Assembly (NCBI RefSeq): GCF_000744935.1
Contig: NZ_JQMW01000009.1
Coordinates: 1,054,001-1,118,000 of the forward strand
Direction: 5' to 3'
Source: Clostridium sp. KNHs214
GTDB lineage: Bacteria; Bacillota; Clostridia; Clostridiales; Clostridiaceae
Length of the DNA: 64,000 nt
Part shown: piece after piece, positions 17,694-26,674 of the stretch
Layout of the letters: every line of letters starts with the position of its first letter
Position numbering within the stretch: the stretch's first letter is position 1
Notes under the pieces: model-generated
The model's database searches: none
What the model was told of the DNA's origin: nothing
What the model saw: only the letters and a program-made list of their open reading frames with translations
Position numbers and translations under genes: made by a program

Positions 17694-19898
17694 TTATTCT
17701 TCTAATCTTTTTTGAAGAGTCTCAACTATGAAAGATGCTACATCATTACCATGAGATCCCCTGCCAAATCCTACATCCATTCCATTAGCTTTAGCAATTT
17801 CATCTGTTACTTGAGTTCCCCCAGAAACCAATATAATATTATCTCTAACTCCTTTTTCTATGCAAAGATTATTTAGCTTCTGCATATTTTTTACATGCAC
17901 ATCATTGTGGGTTATTATGGTGCTGGCAAGTATAGCTTGAGCCTTAGTTTCTATAGCTGCATCTATAAGCTTCTCCACTGGGCAAGAGGTTCCAAGATAT
18001 ACACAATCAATGCCATATTTTTCTATTCCTCCATGCTTTATATCTATTATTTCCCTAAGTCCAACGGAATGTTCATCTTCTCCAACAGTAGCTGCTACAA
18101 CTCTTATTGGATGCTCCTTAACAAATTCTCTCATAGTTTCATCGCTTAAAATTTGCTTTTTTTCTGGAACCTTTAATTCATTCTTATTAATGGAGAAATT
18201 AACCTTACCTTTAACCTCTACATAAGTTCCTTCACTGTCCTGCAAAATTTGTTTGTGTATAACCTCTGGATCTAATAAATTCATATTTTTAGCTATTTCT
18301 AGAGCTGCTGCTTCACTAGTCCTTTCATCCTCTGGTATAAACATATTAATAGTTACAATACCATCTTTACTCCACTCCACTTCAGGCTTTATGGTTCCAT
18401 CCTCTTTAACCTTCTCCATTCTTTTATATACATTATCATTTGGGTCTAATTCATCTATATACTGTATCTTTTCATGCTTACATAAAGTACATCCATTTAT
18501 GGCTTCACAAGGTTTTGTTATATTATACTTTTCAGGTATATGATTATATCCAAAATGAGCACAAACTGGAGCAAAATAATCCTTATCTCTAGGAACTACC
18601 GTATCTGCTGCTACTCCCTTTTGAATTTTTCTAGCTATACCATCTCCATTTCTTTCTGGATACATACCTGAATCCACAAAGAACCCTTCTTGTACCGCTT
18701 TAAAATATCCACCTACTTCTATTATTTCCTCTAAGAATAATATAGCTCTTTCAGTAATTTCCCTAACTTTATTTGGCAAATACCCTTCATCCTTAAGCTC
18801 TACCATTTCCTTAAGTCCATCCATGCCCAATAAGGCTTGTTTAGCTGTATTAACTGCATGTATACTATTGTAATGCCATGGAACATTTCTTCCTTCATCT
18901 GGTGTTATGGTACTTTGTATATCCGCTGAAGTTAATTTTGAAATAAGCATATTTAAAACATGAGTTACTGTAGCTTCCCTAGTACAAGATTCCATATATT
19001 TAGTATTCATTTGAGCTCTCATTTTATAATCTTTGAACATCTTTCTTAACGCCACAGCATAAGGCAAATCTAATTTTAAACAAGGAGCTGGTGGAGCTGT
19101 AGGAGGAACTGTAGATAATGATATATTTTCTTTTTTCATTCCCACCATTTCTGAATATTTAGCATTTATAGCATGTTGAACCATTAGCTCCGGCAATACA
19201 TTATATCCTTTCATAGCTGTTGCATTGGCATTATGTGCTCCATCTATTTGAAGAATGTCTGCAAAGGCCATTATTCTCTTTGCTACAGCAGCATCCACAA
19301 AAGATCTAACCATATTTATATTTCTATATAAAACATTATACTGTGGATCTTGGTGAGCTCCATTTACCCCTTCTTCTGCAAACATTACTGCAATATCAGG
19401 TCCTGCTACTCCTGAAACATAAGAATGAAAATTTATCTCTCTTCCCACTTCTTCCTCTATCATATCTAAAGCTTTTCTAGTAGCCCTTACTTCCTTTCTA
19501 GTAATAGGAACTCCTCCTATACCTTCTGGAGTACCCTCAATAAGGCCATCATAATGACTTTGTCCTGCAGTCCTTATAACCATTATATGATCTGCCCCAT
19601 GCCAAGCGGCCATTCTCATTCTTCTTATATCATCTTCAAATCTACCTGATGCAATTTCTGAAGTAATAACCTGAATAGGTTGAGGATCTATATTATTAAA
19701 TCCTCTTGCTGCAGGAAGTGGTCTGCTCTTCTTTAAAGGTTTTGATATCTCACTATAGTTAAAATCTCCTACAGACTCATTGTATGGCTCTCTCCAATGC
19801 CATCCTCTTCTCTTTGGTTTATATTTATCTAAGTCTTTTAATACCTCTTCCACATTTATTTTTTCGTTTTCTATAAGCTTGTTTTTTTCATTATTCAT
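17694..19898 (-). CDS. oraE: D-ornithine 4,5-aminomutase large subunit OraE
   Basis: 734-aa PLP- and adenosylcobalamin-dependent subunit that moves the terminal amino group of D-ornithine to C4, giving 2,4-diaminopentanoate. The C-terminal B12 domain is clear: GEDEHSVGL is the DxHxxG cobalt-ligand motif, followed by DCVYLGTSCP and the GGTQVTDEIA segment. The N-terminal TIM barrel contains the conserved RPLPAARGFNNIDPQP region. Its start overlaps oraS by 8 bases, so the subunits are translationally coupled. Confidence 0.97.
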   Translation of the reverse strand: MNNEKNKLIENEKINVEEVLKDLDKYKPKRRGWHWREPYNESVGDFNYSEISKPLKKSRPLPAARGFNNIDPQPIQVITSEIASGRFEDDIRRMRMAAWHGADHIMVIRTAGQSHYDGLIEGTPEGIGGVPITRKEVRATRKALDMIEEEVGREINFHSYVSGVAGPDIAVMFAEEGVNGAHQDPQYNVLYRNINMVRSFVDAAVAKRIMAFADILQIDGAHNANATAMKGYNVLPELMVQHAINAKYSEMVGMKKENISLSTVPPTAPPAPCLKLDLPYAVALRKMFKDYKMRAQMNTKYMESCTREATVTHVLNMLISKLTSADIQSTITPDEGRNVPWHYNSIHAVNTAKQALLGMDGLKEMVELKDEGYLPNKVREITERAILFLEEIIEVGGYFKAVQEGFFVDSGMYPERNGDGIARKIQKGVAADTVVPRDKDYFAPVCAHFGYNHIPEKYNITKPCEAINGCTLCKHEKIQYIDELDPNDNVYKRMEKVKEDGTIKPEVEWSKDGIVTINMFIPEDERTSEAAALEIAKNMNLLDPEVIHKQILQDSEGTYVEVKGKVNFSINKNELKVPEKKQILSDETMREFVKEHPIRVVAATVGEDEHSVGLREIIDIKHGGIEKYGIDCVYLGTSCPVEKLIDAAIETKAQAILASTIITHNDVHVKNMQKLNNLCIEKGVRDNIILVSGGTQVTDEIAKANGMDVGFGRGSHGNDVASFIVETLQKRLEE

Positions 19899-20259
19899 TT
19901 AACTCACCACCCATAACTTCTCCCATTTCTTCCCATCCTTTTCCTTCTGCCAATTGTTTTCCTGCTTCCATGTAATCTATTCCTTTAATATTTGCATATT
20001 CTAAAACTACATGCCCCATACCTTTTCCTAAAAGGTTCCATTTACAACCTTGCTTAACTATCTCTGAGCATTCAATACTTGTAAACCCCATTCTCAAAAG
20101 CACAGAACGTTCTATAGAAGGTGATGTGTTATTGTATGCTAAATCTACCATTGGTCTAACTATTTCTTCTGTTAAACTCCAAAATCTATTATAAAGCTCT
20201 TCATCTGTTAAATTTTTAATATGCTCTCTTCTTTTTTCAAAGTCATCCGCTCTTTTCAC
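19891..20259 (-). CDS. oraS: D-ornithine 4,5-aminomutase small subunit OraS
   Basis: 122 aa, the normal size for OraS, the small partner of OraE in the heterodimeric aminomutase. Conserved stretches include RPMVDLAYNNTSPSIERSVL and MGFTSIECSEIV. Start is GTG at 20259 with a GGGGGG ribosome site. It overlaps oraE by 8 bases. Confidence 0.95.
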   Translation of the reverse strand: MKRADDFEKRREHIKNLTDEELYNRFWSLTEEIVRPMVDLAYNNTSPSIERSVLLRMGFTSIECSEIVKQGCKWNLLGKGMGHVVLEYANIKGIDYMEAGKQLAEGKGWEEMGEVMGGELNE

Positions 20260-20280
20260 AAATAGCCCCCCTTATAAGTA

Positions 20281-21690
20281 CTATACTTCTTCTCCAAGAC
20301 TTCCTATAATGTCTAAAACTTCTTTTTTATTAAGTCTTGTTTCTTCACATAAAAACTCTATATCCTCTTCACTAAAAATAGCTGTTTGAGAAGTTTTTAA
20401 ATTATTTTTAATTAAAGATTTTCTATAAGAATTTAAATCTTTTTCTTCTATATATAATTTTGATGGATGATCTGGTATTACAATATTTTTTCCTGGTACT
20501 TCTTCTTTAGGGTCGCCTAATTTTACTATTACCCCATTATTTTTAGCAAAAGTAAGCTGTGGGAGTATATGTTTTCCTGCCCCTGTATATTCTGTTTCTT
20601 GTACAACTAGAATCTCATCATTCTTCATTTCTTGAGCTATAACAAAGGCTGCCGCTAACGATGTATTACCTGCTGGGCCCCTTTCCATACCTTCTATTTG
20701 AGAAAGTAACTCTGTCATATAGAATACCTCACCTTGATTTACAGTTACATATCTGTCCATGTACCTTAATGGTCTTGCTGCACTTCTCGGTACATCGGAC
20801 CTATCAGGCCAAGTCATAAATGGAATTCCAAAACCTGTATGTCCAGTAGTAAATGATTTTCTATTAAAATCTATATCTGATGCCATGTGTAGTCCTGTTA
20901 AATCTACAGAAGCTCCTATAACTTTAGTATTCATAGCTCCCGCCTTCTTAAGTCCCCTGGCAGTACCAGTTAAATTTCCTCCACCAGCATGGGTTATCAC
21001 AACTCCTTCTGGCTCCTTTCCAATTCTCATTTTGCATTGGTTATATATTTCATATCCCAGACTTTCAACACCTGCTATGCCACTAGGTGAATATAGGGAA
21101 GCATTGTAATACCCAGTGTTTTCTAGAACTTTTAAAAAAGTATAAAATAATTCTGGTCCTACCGTTAGTTGTATTACCTCCGCTCCAAGACATTCGCATT
21201 TTCTTCCCTTTTCAAGAATTTCTGGCTGACCTACTTTTTTAGAATCATAACATTCTTGTACTATTATGCATTTAAGCCCCCTCATAGCAGCTTGTGAAGC
21301 TACTGCAGCGCCATAGTTTCCAGATGTAGCAGATACAACTCCCTTATAACCTTTCCTTTTAGCATCATATACAGATAGGGCCGCTCTTCTATCTTTAAAA
21401 CTTCCAGATGGATTAGCACTTTCATCTTTTAAAAATATCCTAGCTGCCTGTCCAGTTTTAGATACCTTTCTTGCTAAAGCTGTTAAATTTTTTAATTCCA
21501 ATAGAGGAGTGTCTCCAACACCAGTTTCCTTTTGTATTCTTATTACATCATCAAGTTCATATCCTGTATCTTTCATCATCTCTTCATAAGCAAAAGCAAT
21601 ATTGTTTTTTTCATATTTAGAATAATCTATTTTCACAGATTTAAGCATTATCTCATTTTTTCTTTCCATTAAATCATAATATTTACTCAA
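20281..21690 (-). CDS. ortB: 2-amino-4-ketopentanoate thiolase beta subunit OrtB
   Basis: 469-aa PLP enzyme of the threonine synthase/tryptophan synthase-beta fold. The PLP lysine lies in NPSGSFKDRRAAL and the glycine-rich phosphate loop in THAGGGNLTGTARG. With OrtA it cleaves 2-amino-4-oxopentanoate with CoA to acetyl-CoA and alanine, the energy-yielding last step of ornithine oxidation. It sits between ortA and oraS with small gaps. Confidence 0.96.
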   Translation of the reverse strand: MSKYYDLMERKNEIMLKSVKIDYSKYEKNNIAFAYEEMMKDTGYELDDVIRIQKETGVGDTPLLELKNLTALARKVSKTGQAARIFLKDESANPSGSFKDRRAALSVYDAKRKGYKGVVSATSGNYGAAVASQAAMRGLKCIIVQECYDSKKVGQPEILEKGRKCECLGAEVIQLTVGPELFYTFLKVLENTGYYNASLYSPSGIAGVESLGYEIYNQCKMRIGKEPEGVVITHAGGGNLTGTARGLKKAGAMNTKVIGASVDLTGLHMASDIDFNRKSFTTGHTGFGIPFMTWPDRSDVPRSAARPLRYMDRYVTVNQGEVFYMTELLSQIEGMERGPAGNTSLAAAFVIAQEMKNDEILVVQETEYTGAGKHILPQLTFAKNNGVIVKLGDPKEEVPGKNIVIPDHPSKLYIEEKDLNSYRKSLIKNNLKTSQTAIFSEEDIEFLCEETRLNKKEVLDIIGSLGEEV

Positions 21691-21702
21691 AATTCCACCT
21701 TC

Positions 21703-21999
21703 TTACTTTCCATCAATCAATATTTTTCTTGCTTGAACTCCTATAAGAGAAACTTCTCTTACATAATCTCCAAAATCATGCACATATCTCGGTTCCACAT
21801 CTGTAACTATTCCCTTTTCACATCTACCTGTTAAAGTCTCTATTTCAACTTCTTCTCCTATATCACACTCTCTTTTACAAAATCCCTTTACCCACATTTT
21901 TAAAGGAGTTTTTTTAGTATCCTCTGGTATATTTTTTGCTCTTTCTTCCGGTTGCAAAACCACCTTTGTTATTTCAACCCAAGTTCCCTTTTCAATCAT
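21703..21999 (-). CDS. ortA: 2-amino-4-ketopentanoate thiolase alpha subunit OrtA
   Basis: 98 aa, the small subunit of the Ort thiolase. It is a compact beta-rich protein with KGTWVEITKVVLQPEERA at the N-terminus, GFCKRECDIGEEVEIET and PRYVHDFGDY, all typical of OrtA. Encoded 5 bases after ord and 12 before ortB. Confidence 0.95.
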   Translation of the reverse strand: MIEKGTWVEITKVVLQPEERAKNIPEDTKKTPLKMWVKGFCKRECDIGEEVEIETLTGRCEKGIVTDVEPRYVHDFGDYVREVSLIGVQARKILIDGK

Positions 22000-22004
22000 A
22001 ATTA

Positions 22005-23054
22005 TTACTCACCTCTATAATACTTTATTTGCTCTACAAAACTATTTTCTATAGCATGTGGCAAAGGTATATCTATCATAGTCCTAAGACCTGGTTTACT
22101 AGAAATAACTAATGGTATAGTATTAACTGCCATAGCCATAGTACCTATTCCACCAGGAGTTTCTGGTTTTATACAAAGATCTAAATCAGCATCTCCCTTA
22201 ATATGAATATAGTCACCTGTATCAACTCCCTCACTTTGAGGATTTATTTGCTGTGGATGTTCGAGAGTTATTATATTCTTTCCATCCTTTTTACCATAAG
22301 CAATATGACAACATCCTGCAACCATTCCTGGTTCTACCTTTACACAATCAGTTTCTCTATAAGTATTGGATATAATAGGTTCTCTAGTTTCTACTATTTC
22401 ATCTATCTCTAGTCCTATTGCCTTAGCTATCATAGGTATAGACTGTCTAAATCCTATATGTCCAACTATAGACCCACTTTTAATTCCTTCTTCAAACTCT
22501 TGCAAAGTTGTACCCACGCCTTGTGTTTTCATAACTGTAAGTCCAAATGGAGACAAATCGTTTACTCTAGAAGCACTTATGGATTGCACTTTTCTACAAG
22601 CAGCAGACAATGTAATTATCATTGTATCTAATACAAAACCCGGATTCACTCCCGTTCCCAATATGGTGACTCCATTCTCCTTTGCCAATCTATCCATTTC
22701 CTCTGCTAATTCTTTATGTGCTTCATATGGATAGGCCATTTCTTCTGCAATAGTTATGCAGTTCATCTTATTTTCAACTATTTGTTTTATGCAAGGAAAT
22801 ACATTCTTTACAAAAGAATCAATAGCAAGAATAACCACATCTGCCTTTACATGCTTAACTTTAGAAAAATCATCACTTATTTGTACATTTAATTTTCTGC
22901 CTACCCCCAATACCTCGCCCAAATCTTTTCCAATTTTAAATGGCGCCATATCAACGGCTGCTACAATTTCCACATCCTTTTTTTCTAAAAGCATTTTTGC
23001 CATCCCGCTTCCCATGGCTCCAAGTCCCCAAGAAATAACTTTAACTTTATCCAT
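22005..23054 (-). CDS. ord: 2,4-diaminopentanoate dehydrogenase
   Basis: 349-aa NAD(P)-dependent oxidative deaminase converting (2R,4S)-2,4-diaminopentanoate to 2-amino-4-oxopentanoate and ammonia. The N-terminal Rossmann motif is ISWGLGAMGSGMAKMLL; the catalytic half is related to dihydrodipicolinate reductase-type enzymes. First gene of the ornithine operon, with a GGGGGAG ribosome site and a sigma-54-type promoter about 80 bases upstream. Confidence 0.95.
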   Translation of the reverse strand: MDKVKVISWGLGAMGSGMAKMLLEKKDVEIVAAVDMAPFKIGKDLGEVLGVGRKLNVQISDDFSKVKHVKADVVILAIDSFVKNVFPCIKQIVENKMNCITIAEEMAYPYEAHKELAEEMDRLAKENGVTILGTGVNPGFVLDTMIITLSAACRKVQSISASRVNDLSPFGLTVMKTQGVGTTLQEFEEGIKSGSIVGHIGFRQSIPMIAKAIGLEIDEIVETREPIISNTYRETDCVKVEPGMVAGCCHIAYGKKDGKNIITLEHPQQINPQSEGVDTGDYIHIKGDADLDLCIKPETPGGIGTMAMAVNTIPLVISSKPGLRTMIDIPLPHAIENSFVEQIKYYRGE

Positions 23055-23131
23055 TTTTACTCCCCCTTTTAATTTTACCTTTCATAAATTATTCCTTTTT
23101 CCGAAAATTAAATCTATTTGTTTATTTTATT

Positions 23132-23147
23132 CGCAAGTTTCATGCCA
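23132..23147 (-). promoter_or_regulatory. Sigma-54 (-24/-12) promoter of the ornithine oxidation operon
   Basis: On the minus strand the sequence is TGGCATGAAACTTGCG, matching the sigma-54 consensus TGGCAC-N5-TTGCA with GG and GC at exactly the required spacing. It lies 78 bases upstream of the ord start. A sigma-54 activator is encoded directly upstream, which strengthens the call. Confidence 0.88.
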
Positions 23148-23299
23148 TATGTTTATAATATATTACTGTGAATTTAAAAATATCCACTCATAATTCCCTC
23201 AATATATGCTATTTTTTTAAAATAATTGTATGTACTCGTTTTTTTATTTACATATTTACCCATTTAATGCACTTTATCTATTAAATTTTCAAAAAAAAT

Positions 23300-23329
23300 A
23301 AATGGGTGCAAAAAATATTGCATCCATTT
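23300..23329. promoter_or_regulatory. Inverted repeat with TGCAA-N6-TTGCA core: operator or terminator
   Basis: AAATGGGTGCAA / TTGCATCCATTT is a 12-bp dyad with one mismatch, centred about 170 bases upstream of the -24/-12 promoter. T runs flank it on both strands, so it could be the terminator of the activator gene. It shares the TGCAA-N6-TTGCA core with the next dyad, which suggests a regulator site instead or as well. Confidence 0.6.
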
Positions 23330-23371
23330 ATTTTTTCATTTGTCTGAATTTACTGTAAATAATGTTTTTAA

Positions 23372-23401
23372 GGTATACTGCAAATTATTTTGCAGTATAC
23401 C
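23372..23401. promoter_or_regulatory. Inverted repeat with TGCAA-N6-TTGCA core: candidate enhancer site
   Basis: A perfect 12-bp dyad (GGTATACTGCAA / TTGCAGTATACC) with a 6-base centre. No T run follows on the minus strand, so it is not a good terminator. Its core repeats that of 23300-23329; the centres are 72 bases apart, close to seven helical turns. It is a plausible upstream site for the sigma-54 activator. Confidence 0.65.
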
Positions 23402-23527
23402 GCCGAATTTATGGCACTTTTAAGTTCATATTCGCTTTTAAATAAACTTTTACAATAAAACAAACATAAATCTAAAACTATATGTACCTATAATCTTAGA
23501 TTTATTTAACTTACAAAAGTAATATTA

Positions 23528-24895
23528 TTATTCTATATCATATTTTTTAATCTTATATTGTAAATTTTGTCTAGAAATCCCCAGTATATCTGCTGTTTTA
23601 GTAATATTCCTTTTTTGATTTTCTAATTCCCTTTTAATTATCTTTTTCTCAATTTCCATCATATATTCATTTAAACTTAAATTTGAACTACTATAGGAAC
23701 TCAATATATGGTCATTTTCCTGTTTAATTATTTTGCTTTCAAAAAATTCTTTATGAAGTTCTATTTCTCCATCACTCATATTCATAGCAGATTCTATAAC
23801 ATTTTTAAGTTCCCTTACATTACCTGGCCAATTGTAATTTGTAAATTTTTCCATTACCGTTTTATCAACTGACTTCACTTCTTTGCCTAATAACTTACTA
23901 TAATAATGAATAAAATAATCTGTAAGAACTCTTATGTCTTCTCTTCTCTCCCTTAAAGGTGGTATATCTATCCTTATAACACTTAATCTATAGTAAAAAT
24001 CTTCCCTTAGCTTACCTTCCTTAATTAAATCTTTAGGTTCTTTATTTAATGTTGCTATTATTCTCACATCTACTTCAATAGACTTGCTGCTTCCTATTGG
24101 CCTTATATACCCATCTTGAAGCACTCTAAGAAGCTTAGTTTGAAGATAAGTATCCATGGAATTCACTTCATCTAAAAGTATTGTTCCCCTATGAGCTAGC
24201 TGAAACAACCCTTTTTTATTTTCCGCTCCTGTAAAACTCCCCTTAGTAGTGCCAAAAAGCATACCTTCTAAAAGCGTACTTGGAATAGCTGCACAATTTA
24301 TAGGTATAAATGGCGCATTGCTCCTTATACCATTGTAATGTATACTTTGAGCAAAAACTTCTTTACCACATCCAGTTTCTCCATATATGAGTACAGATGA
24401 ATTTGATAAACTAGCTTTCATAGCTTTATTTATGGCATTATCCATGGCAATGCTCTTACCCACTATGTCACTAAAAACATAGTGATCTTGATTATTCTTA
24501 AGCACTGATTGTAATTTACATAACTTTTCATTAACTTCTTTAAATTGTGTCATATCTTGTGCTATTTCTATTGCTCCTATTAACTTATTGTCTTCAGTAA
24601 CTGGTATTGTTGTGTTGATTGTAGTTATTTTTTTACCCCTATTACTGCTATATCTTTGAATTATGTCTTTAACCTTTTTACCACTTTTAATGCATTTCAT
24701 TATAGTAGAACTATCCTCATTTACATCCTTTAAATACTCATCTACTTTCTTACCTAGTACCTCTTCTTTCTTAAGCCCCTCTATTGAAGCCATTACATCA
24801 TTATAATATACTGTTTTACCGTCATCATCTACAATGTGTATTCCTATATTTAAATTATTAATTAAACAATTCAATATATTCTCTATTTTTCTCAT
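23528..24895 (-). CDS. Sigma-54-dependent activator (PAS-AAA+-Fis HTH), likely ornithine operon regulator
   Basis: 455 aa. The N-terminal PAS domain (about 1-115) is followed by the AAA+ domain with Walker A GETGCGKEVFAQ, the sigma-54 contact loop as GSFTGA (usual form GAFTGA) and Walker B ILLDEVNSM, then a C-terminal Fis-type HTH ending ADILGISRQNLQYKIKKY. It should sense a small molecule through PAS and open the -24/-12 promoter of ord. The ATG at 24895 has GGGGGG upstream; an in-frame GTG at 24910 overlaps it. It is the gene immediately upstream of the ornithine operon. Confidence 0.93.
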   Translation of the reverse strand: MRKIENILNCLINNLNIGIHIVDDDGKTVYYNDVMASIEGLKKEEVLGKKVDEYLKDVNEDSSTIMKCIKSGKKVKDIIQRYSSNRGKKITTINTTIPVTEDNKLIGAIEIAQDMTQFKEVNEKLCKLQSVLKNNQDHYVFSDIVGKSIAMDNAINKAMKASLSNSSVLIYGETGCGKEVFAQSIHYNGIRSNAPFIPINCAAIPSTLLEGMLFGTTKGSFTGAENKKGLFQLAHRGTILLDEVNSMDTYLQTKLLRVLQDGYIRPIGSSKSIEVDVRIIATLNKEPKDLIKEGKLREDFYYRLSVIRIDIPPLRERREDIRVLTDYFIHYYSKLLGKEVKSVDKTVMEKFTNYNWPGNVRELKNVIESAMNMSDGEIELHKEFFESKIIKQENDHILSSYSSSNLSLNEYMMEIEKKIIKRELENQKRNITKTADILGISRQNLQYKIKKYDIE

Positions 24896-25029
24896 GTTAT
24901 TGCCCCCCACATATTAAATGTCTATAATATAAGTGTATATTTAACTTTAAATTATTTCAAACATATAGAATTTGTTATTGATTCTCTCGCTATACTATAT
25001 TAAACAAACAAAACCGAAAGGAGCTTATT

Positions 25030-25791
25030 ATGAACGCTAATGAATTAATACAGATTGCTTCCGAAGCAGGAAAAATAATATTAGAAAACGGTGGAGAAAC
25101 CTATAGAGTTGAAGAAACTATTTTCAGAATATGCTCTGCTTATGGTGAAAAATCCGCCGAAAGTTTTGTTACACCCACAGGAATTGTCATATCTATAAGC
25201 ACAAATAATAAAAATTTATCTGTAGTTAAACGTATTAAAAATAGGACTGTAAATTTAGAAAAAATTCAAAGGGTAAATGAACTATCTAGAAAAGTATCTT
25301 GTGATTGGATGCCCCTCGATGAATTTAAACAAGAATTAAAAAAGATAAATAATACTCCTAGATATAGTGTAAAAACTTCCCTATTGTTTGTTTCTTTATC
25401 CTCTTCTTTTTTCACATTATTACTTGGAGGAAATATAAAGGATTCTATAGCTGCTTTTTTAGTGGGAGCTTTAATTTATAAAACTTCTAATATCCTTAGT
25501 AAATACAATGTAAACTCTTTTTTTGTAAATATATTAGGCGGCTTCATCGCAGCATTAACTGCTTATATAACTGTATTTTTTAATATAGGCTCTAACATAG
25601 ATAAAATTACCATAGGCTCTATTATGATGTTAGTTCCAGGCTTAGCCATAACGAATGCCGTAAGAGATACTATAGCTGGTGATTTAGTTTCTGGAATATC
25701 TAGAGCTATAGAAGCTTTTTTAGTAGCTATTGGCATAGCTATTGGCAGTGGTGTCATAGTTAAAATTATACTTAATTTTGGAGGAATATAA
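25030..25791 (+). CDS. Threonine/serine exporter ThrE, N-terminal-type subunit (DUF1212)
   Basis: 253 aa. The first 110 residues form the cytoplasmic domain typical of the family (ILENGGETYRVEETIFRICSAYG; FVTPTGIVISI). About five hydrophobic helices follow, with LVPGLAITNAVRDTIAGDLVSG as the conserved motif. In corynebacterial ThrE the two halves are fused; here they are separate genes. It probably exports threonine/serine or related compounds across the cytoplasmic membrane with the product of the next gene. Confidence 0.92.
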   Translation: MNANELIQIASEAGKIILENGGETYRVEETIFRICSAYGEKSAESFVTPTGIVISISTNNKNLSVVKRIKNRTVNLEKIQRVNELSRKVSCDWMPLDEFKQELKKINNTPRYSVKTSLLFVSLSSSFFTLLLGGNIKDSIAAFLVGALIYKTSNILSKYNVNSFFVNILGGFIAALTAYITVFFNIGSNIDKITIGSIMMLVPGLAITNAVRDTIAGDLVSGISRAIEAFLVAIGIAIGSGVIVKIILNFGGI

Positions 25792-25792
25792 A

Positions 25793-26257
25793 ATGGTTTT
25801 TAAAGTTTTAATAAATTGCTTTTATGCTTTTATGGGCTCTTTAGGTTTTTGTGTTCTTTTTAATATTAGGGGTAAAAATTTATTCTTCGCTTCTTTAGGT
25901 GGTGGAATTGGCTGGTTTGTATATTTGATGTTTTCTAATTTTGGATATTCCTCTACTTTATCTCTATTTATAGCTTCTTTATCTATAAGCATATACTCCG
26001 AAATTTTTGCAAGATTGATGAAAACTCCCGTAACCACATATATAATAAGTGCTATGCTTCCCCTGGTTCCTGGAAGTGGAATGTATTATACAATGCTAGA
26101 ATCCGTAAAAGGTAATGCAGATGCTTCATTAAGCCTTGGCCTTAAAACACTAATAGATGCAGGTTCTATAGCTGTAGCAATAGTTTTAATTTCTTCTCTT
26201 AGTAAATTTTTAATACTATATAAATTCAAAAATGTTAATAAAAAAATAGGCAAATAG
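25793..26257 (+). CDS. Threonine/serine exporter ThrE, C-terminal-type subunit (DUF3815)
   Basis: 154 aa, four to five membrane helices, with LPLVPGSGMYYTML as the conserved core. It pairs with the preceding gene as the second half of a split ThrE exporter. I place the start at the ATG at 25793 because GGAGG lies 8 bases before it; an in-frame TTG at 25778 overlaps the ribosome site and the previous gene. One base separates the stop of the first gene from this ATG. Confidence 0.9.
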   Translation: MVFKVLINCFYAFMGSLGFCVLFNIRGKNLFFASLGGGIGWFVYLMFSNFGYSSTLSLFIASLSISIYSEIFARLMKTPVTTYIISAMLPLVPGSGMYYTMLESVKGNADASLSLGLKTLIDAGSIAVAIVLISSLSKFLILYKFKNVNKKIGK

Positions 26258-26269
26258 CCTATTTTTTTA
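26241..26269. terminator. Bidirectional terminator between thrE genes and the CsoR-like gene
   Basis: An 11-bp perfect stem AAAAAATAGGC / GCCTATTTTTT with a 5-base loop and T runs on both strands, placed between two converging genes. Confidence 0.9.
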
Positions 26270-26539
26270 TTTTAAAAACATATTTATAGTGTTCACTAGT
26301 TCATTCATTTTTTCTTTATTTATATCTGTTTCTTCATCACAAAAAAAGCATCTTTCAGCATAGTTCTGTAATATTAAACTCCCAACTTTATTTATAGCCG
26401 CCCTAACTGCTGCCACTTGTACTAAAAGGTCCTTACAGCAAGCATCATTATCTATCATTTTTTGTATGCCCTTTACTTGCCCTTCAATTCTCCTCATCCT
26501 TATTTGAATATCCCTCTTTGGATCTTTTTTATCATTCAC
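26267..26539 (-). CDS. CsoR/CstR/FrmR-family transcriptional repressor (DUF156)
   Basis: 90-aa all-helical repressor with the family core RMRRIEGQVKGIQKMI and QVAAVRAAINKVGSLIL. CsoR copper sensors use Cys-His-Cys; here the outer cysteines are present (Cys35, Cys64) but the His position is Tyr60 (QNYAERC). Copper sensing is therefore doubtful, and a thiol-based sensor in the manner of CstR is more likely. Extra cysteines (Cys34, Cys67) exist. The GTG at 26539 fits the GGGG ribosome site; an upstream in-frame GTG at 26548 overlaps it. Confidence 0.88.
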   Translation of the reverse strand: MNDKKDPKRDIQIRMRRIEGQVKGIQKMIDNDACCKDLLVQVAAVRAAINKVGSLILQNYAERCFFCDEETDINKEKMNELVNTINMFLK

Positions 26540-26565
26540 TTTATTCACCCCTAATTATACAATAA

Positions 26566-26610
26566 TACCCGTTGTGATGTATATAAAATGTCTGACAATC
26601 ACAACAGGTA
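26566..26610. promoter_or_regulatory. Inverted repeat upstream of the CsoR-like gene
   Basis: TACCCGTTGTGAT (26566-26578) and ATCACAACAGGTA (26598-26610) pair at 12 of 13 positions across a 19-base spacer. It lies just upstream of the regulator gene, next to a TATAAT at 26554-26559 on the minus strand. It could be an autoregulatory operator or the terminator of aspS; no clear T run follows. Confidence 0.55.
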
Positions 26611-26674
26611 CTTCATATTAACTTATATTTACGCCTTAAAGTATTTAGTAAAAAATTTATATAATATTTGCTAA

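Noticed and set aside
22366-22734. Plus-strand open frame of 122 codons opposite ord
   Set aside because: It is antisense to a well-supported enzyme gene, lacks a ribosome site and has the composition of a shadow frame.
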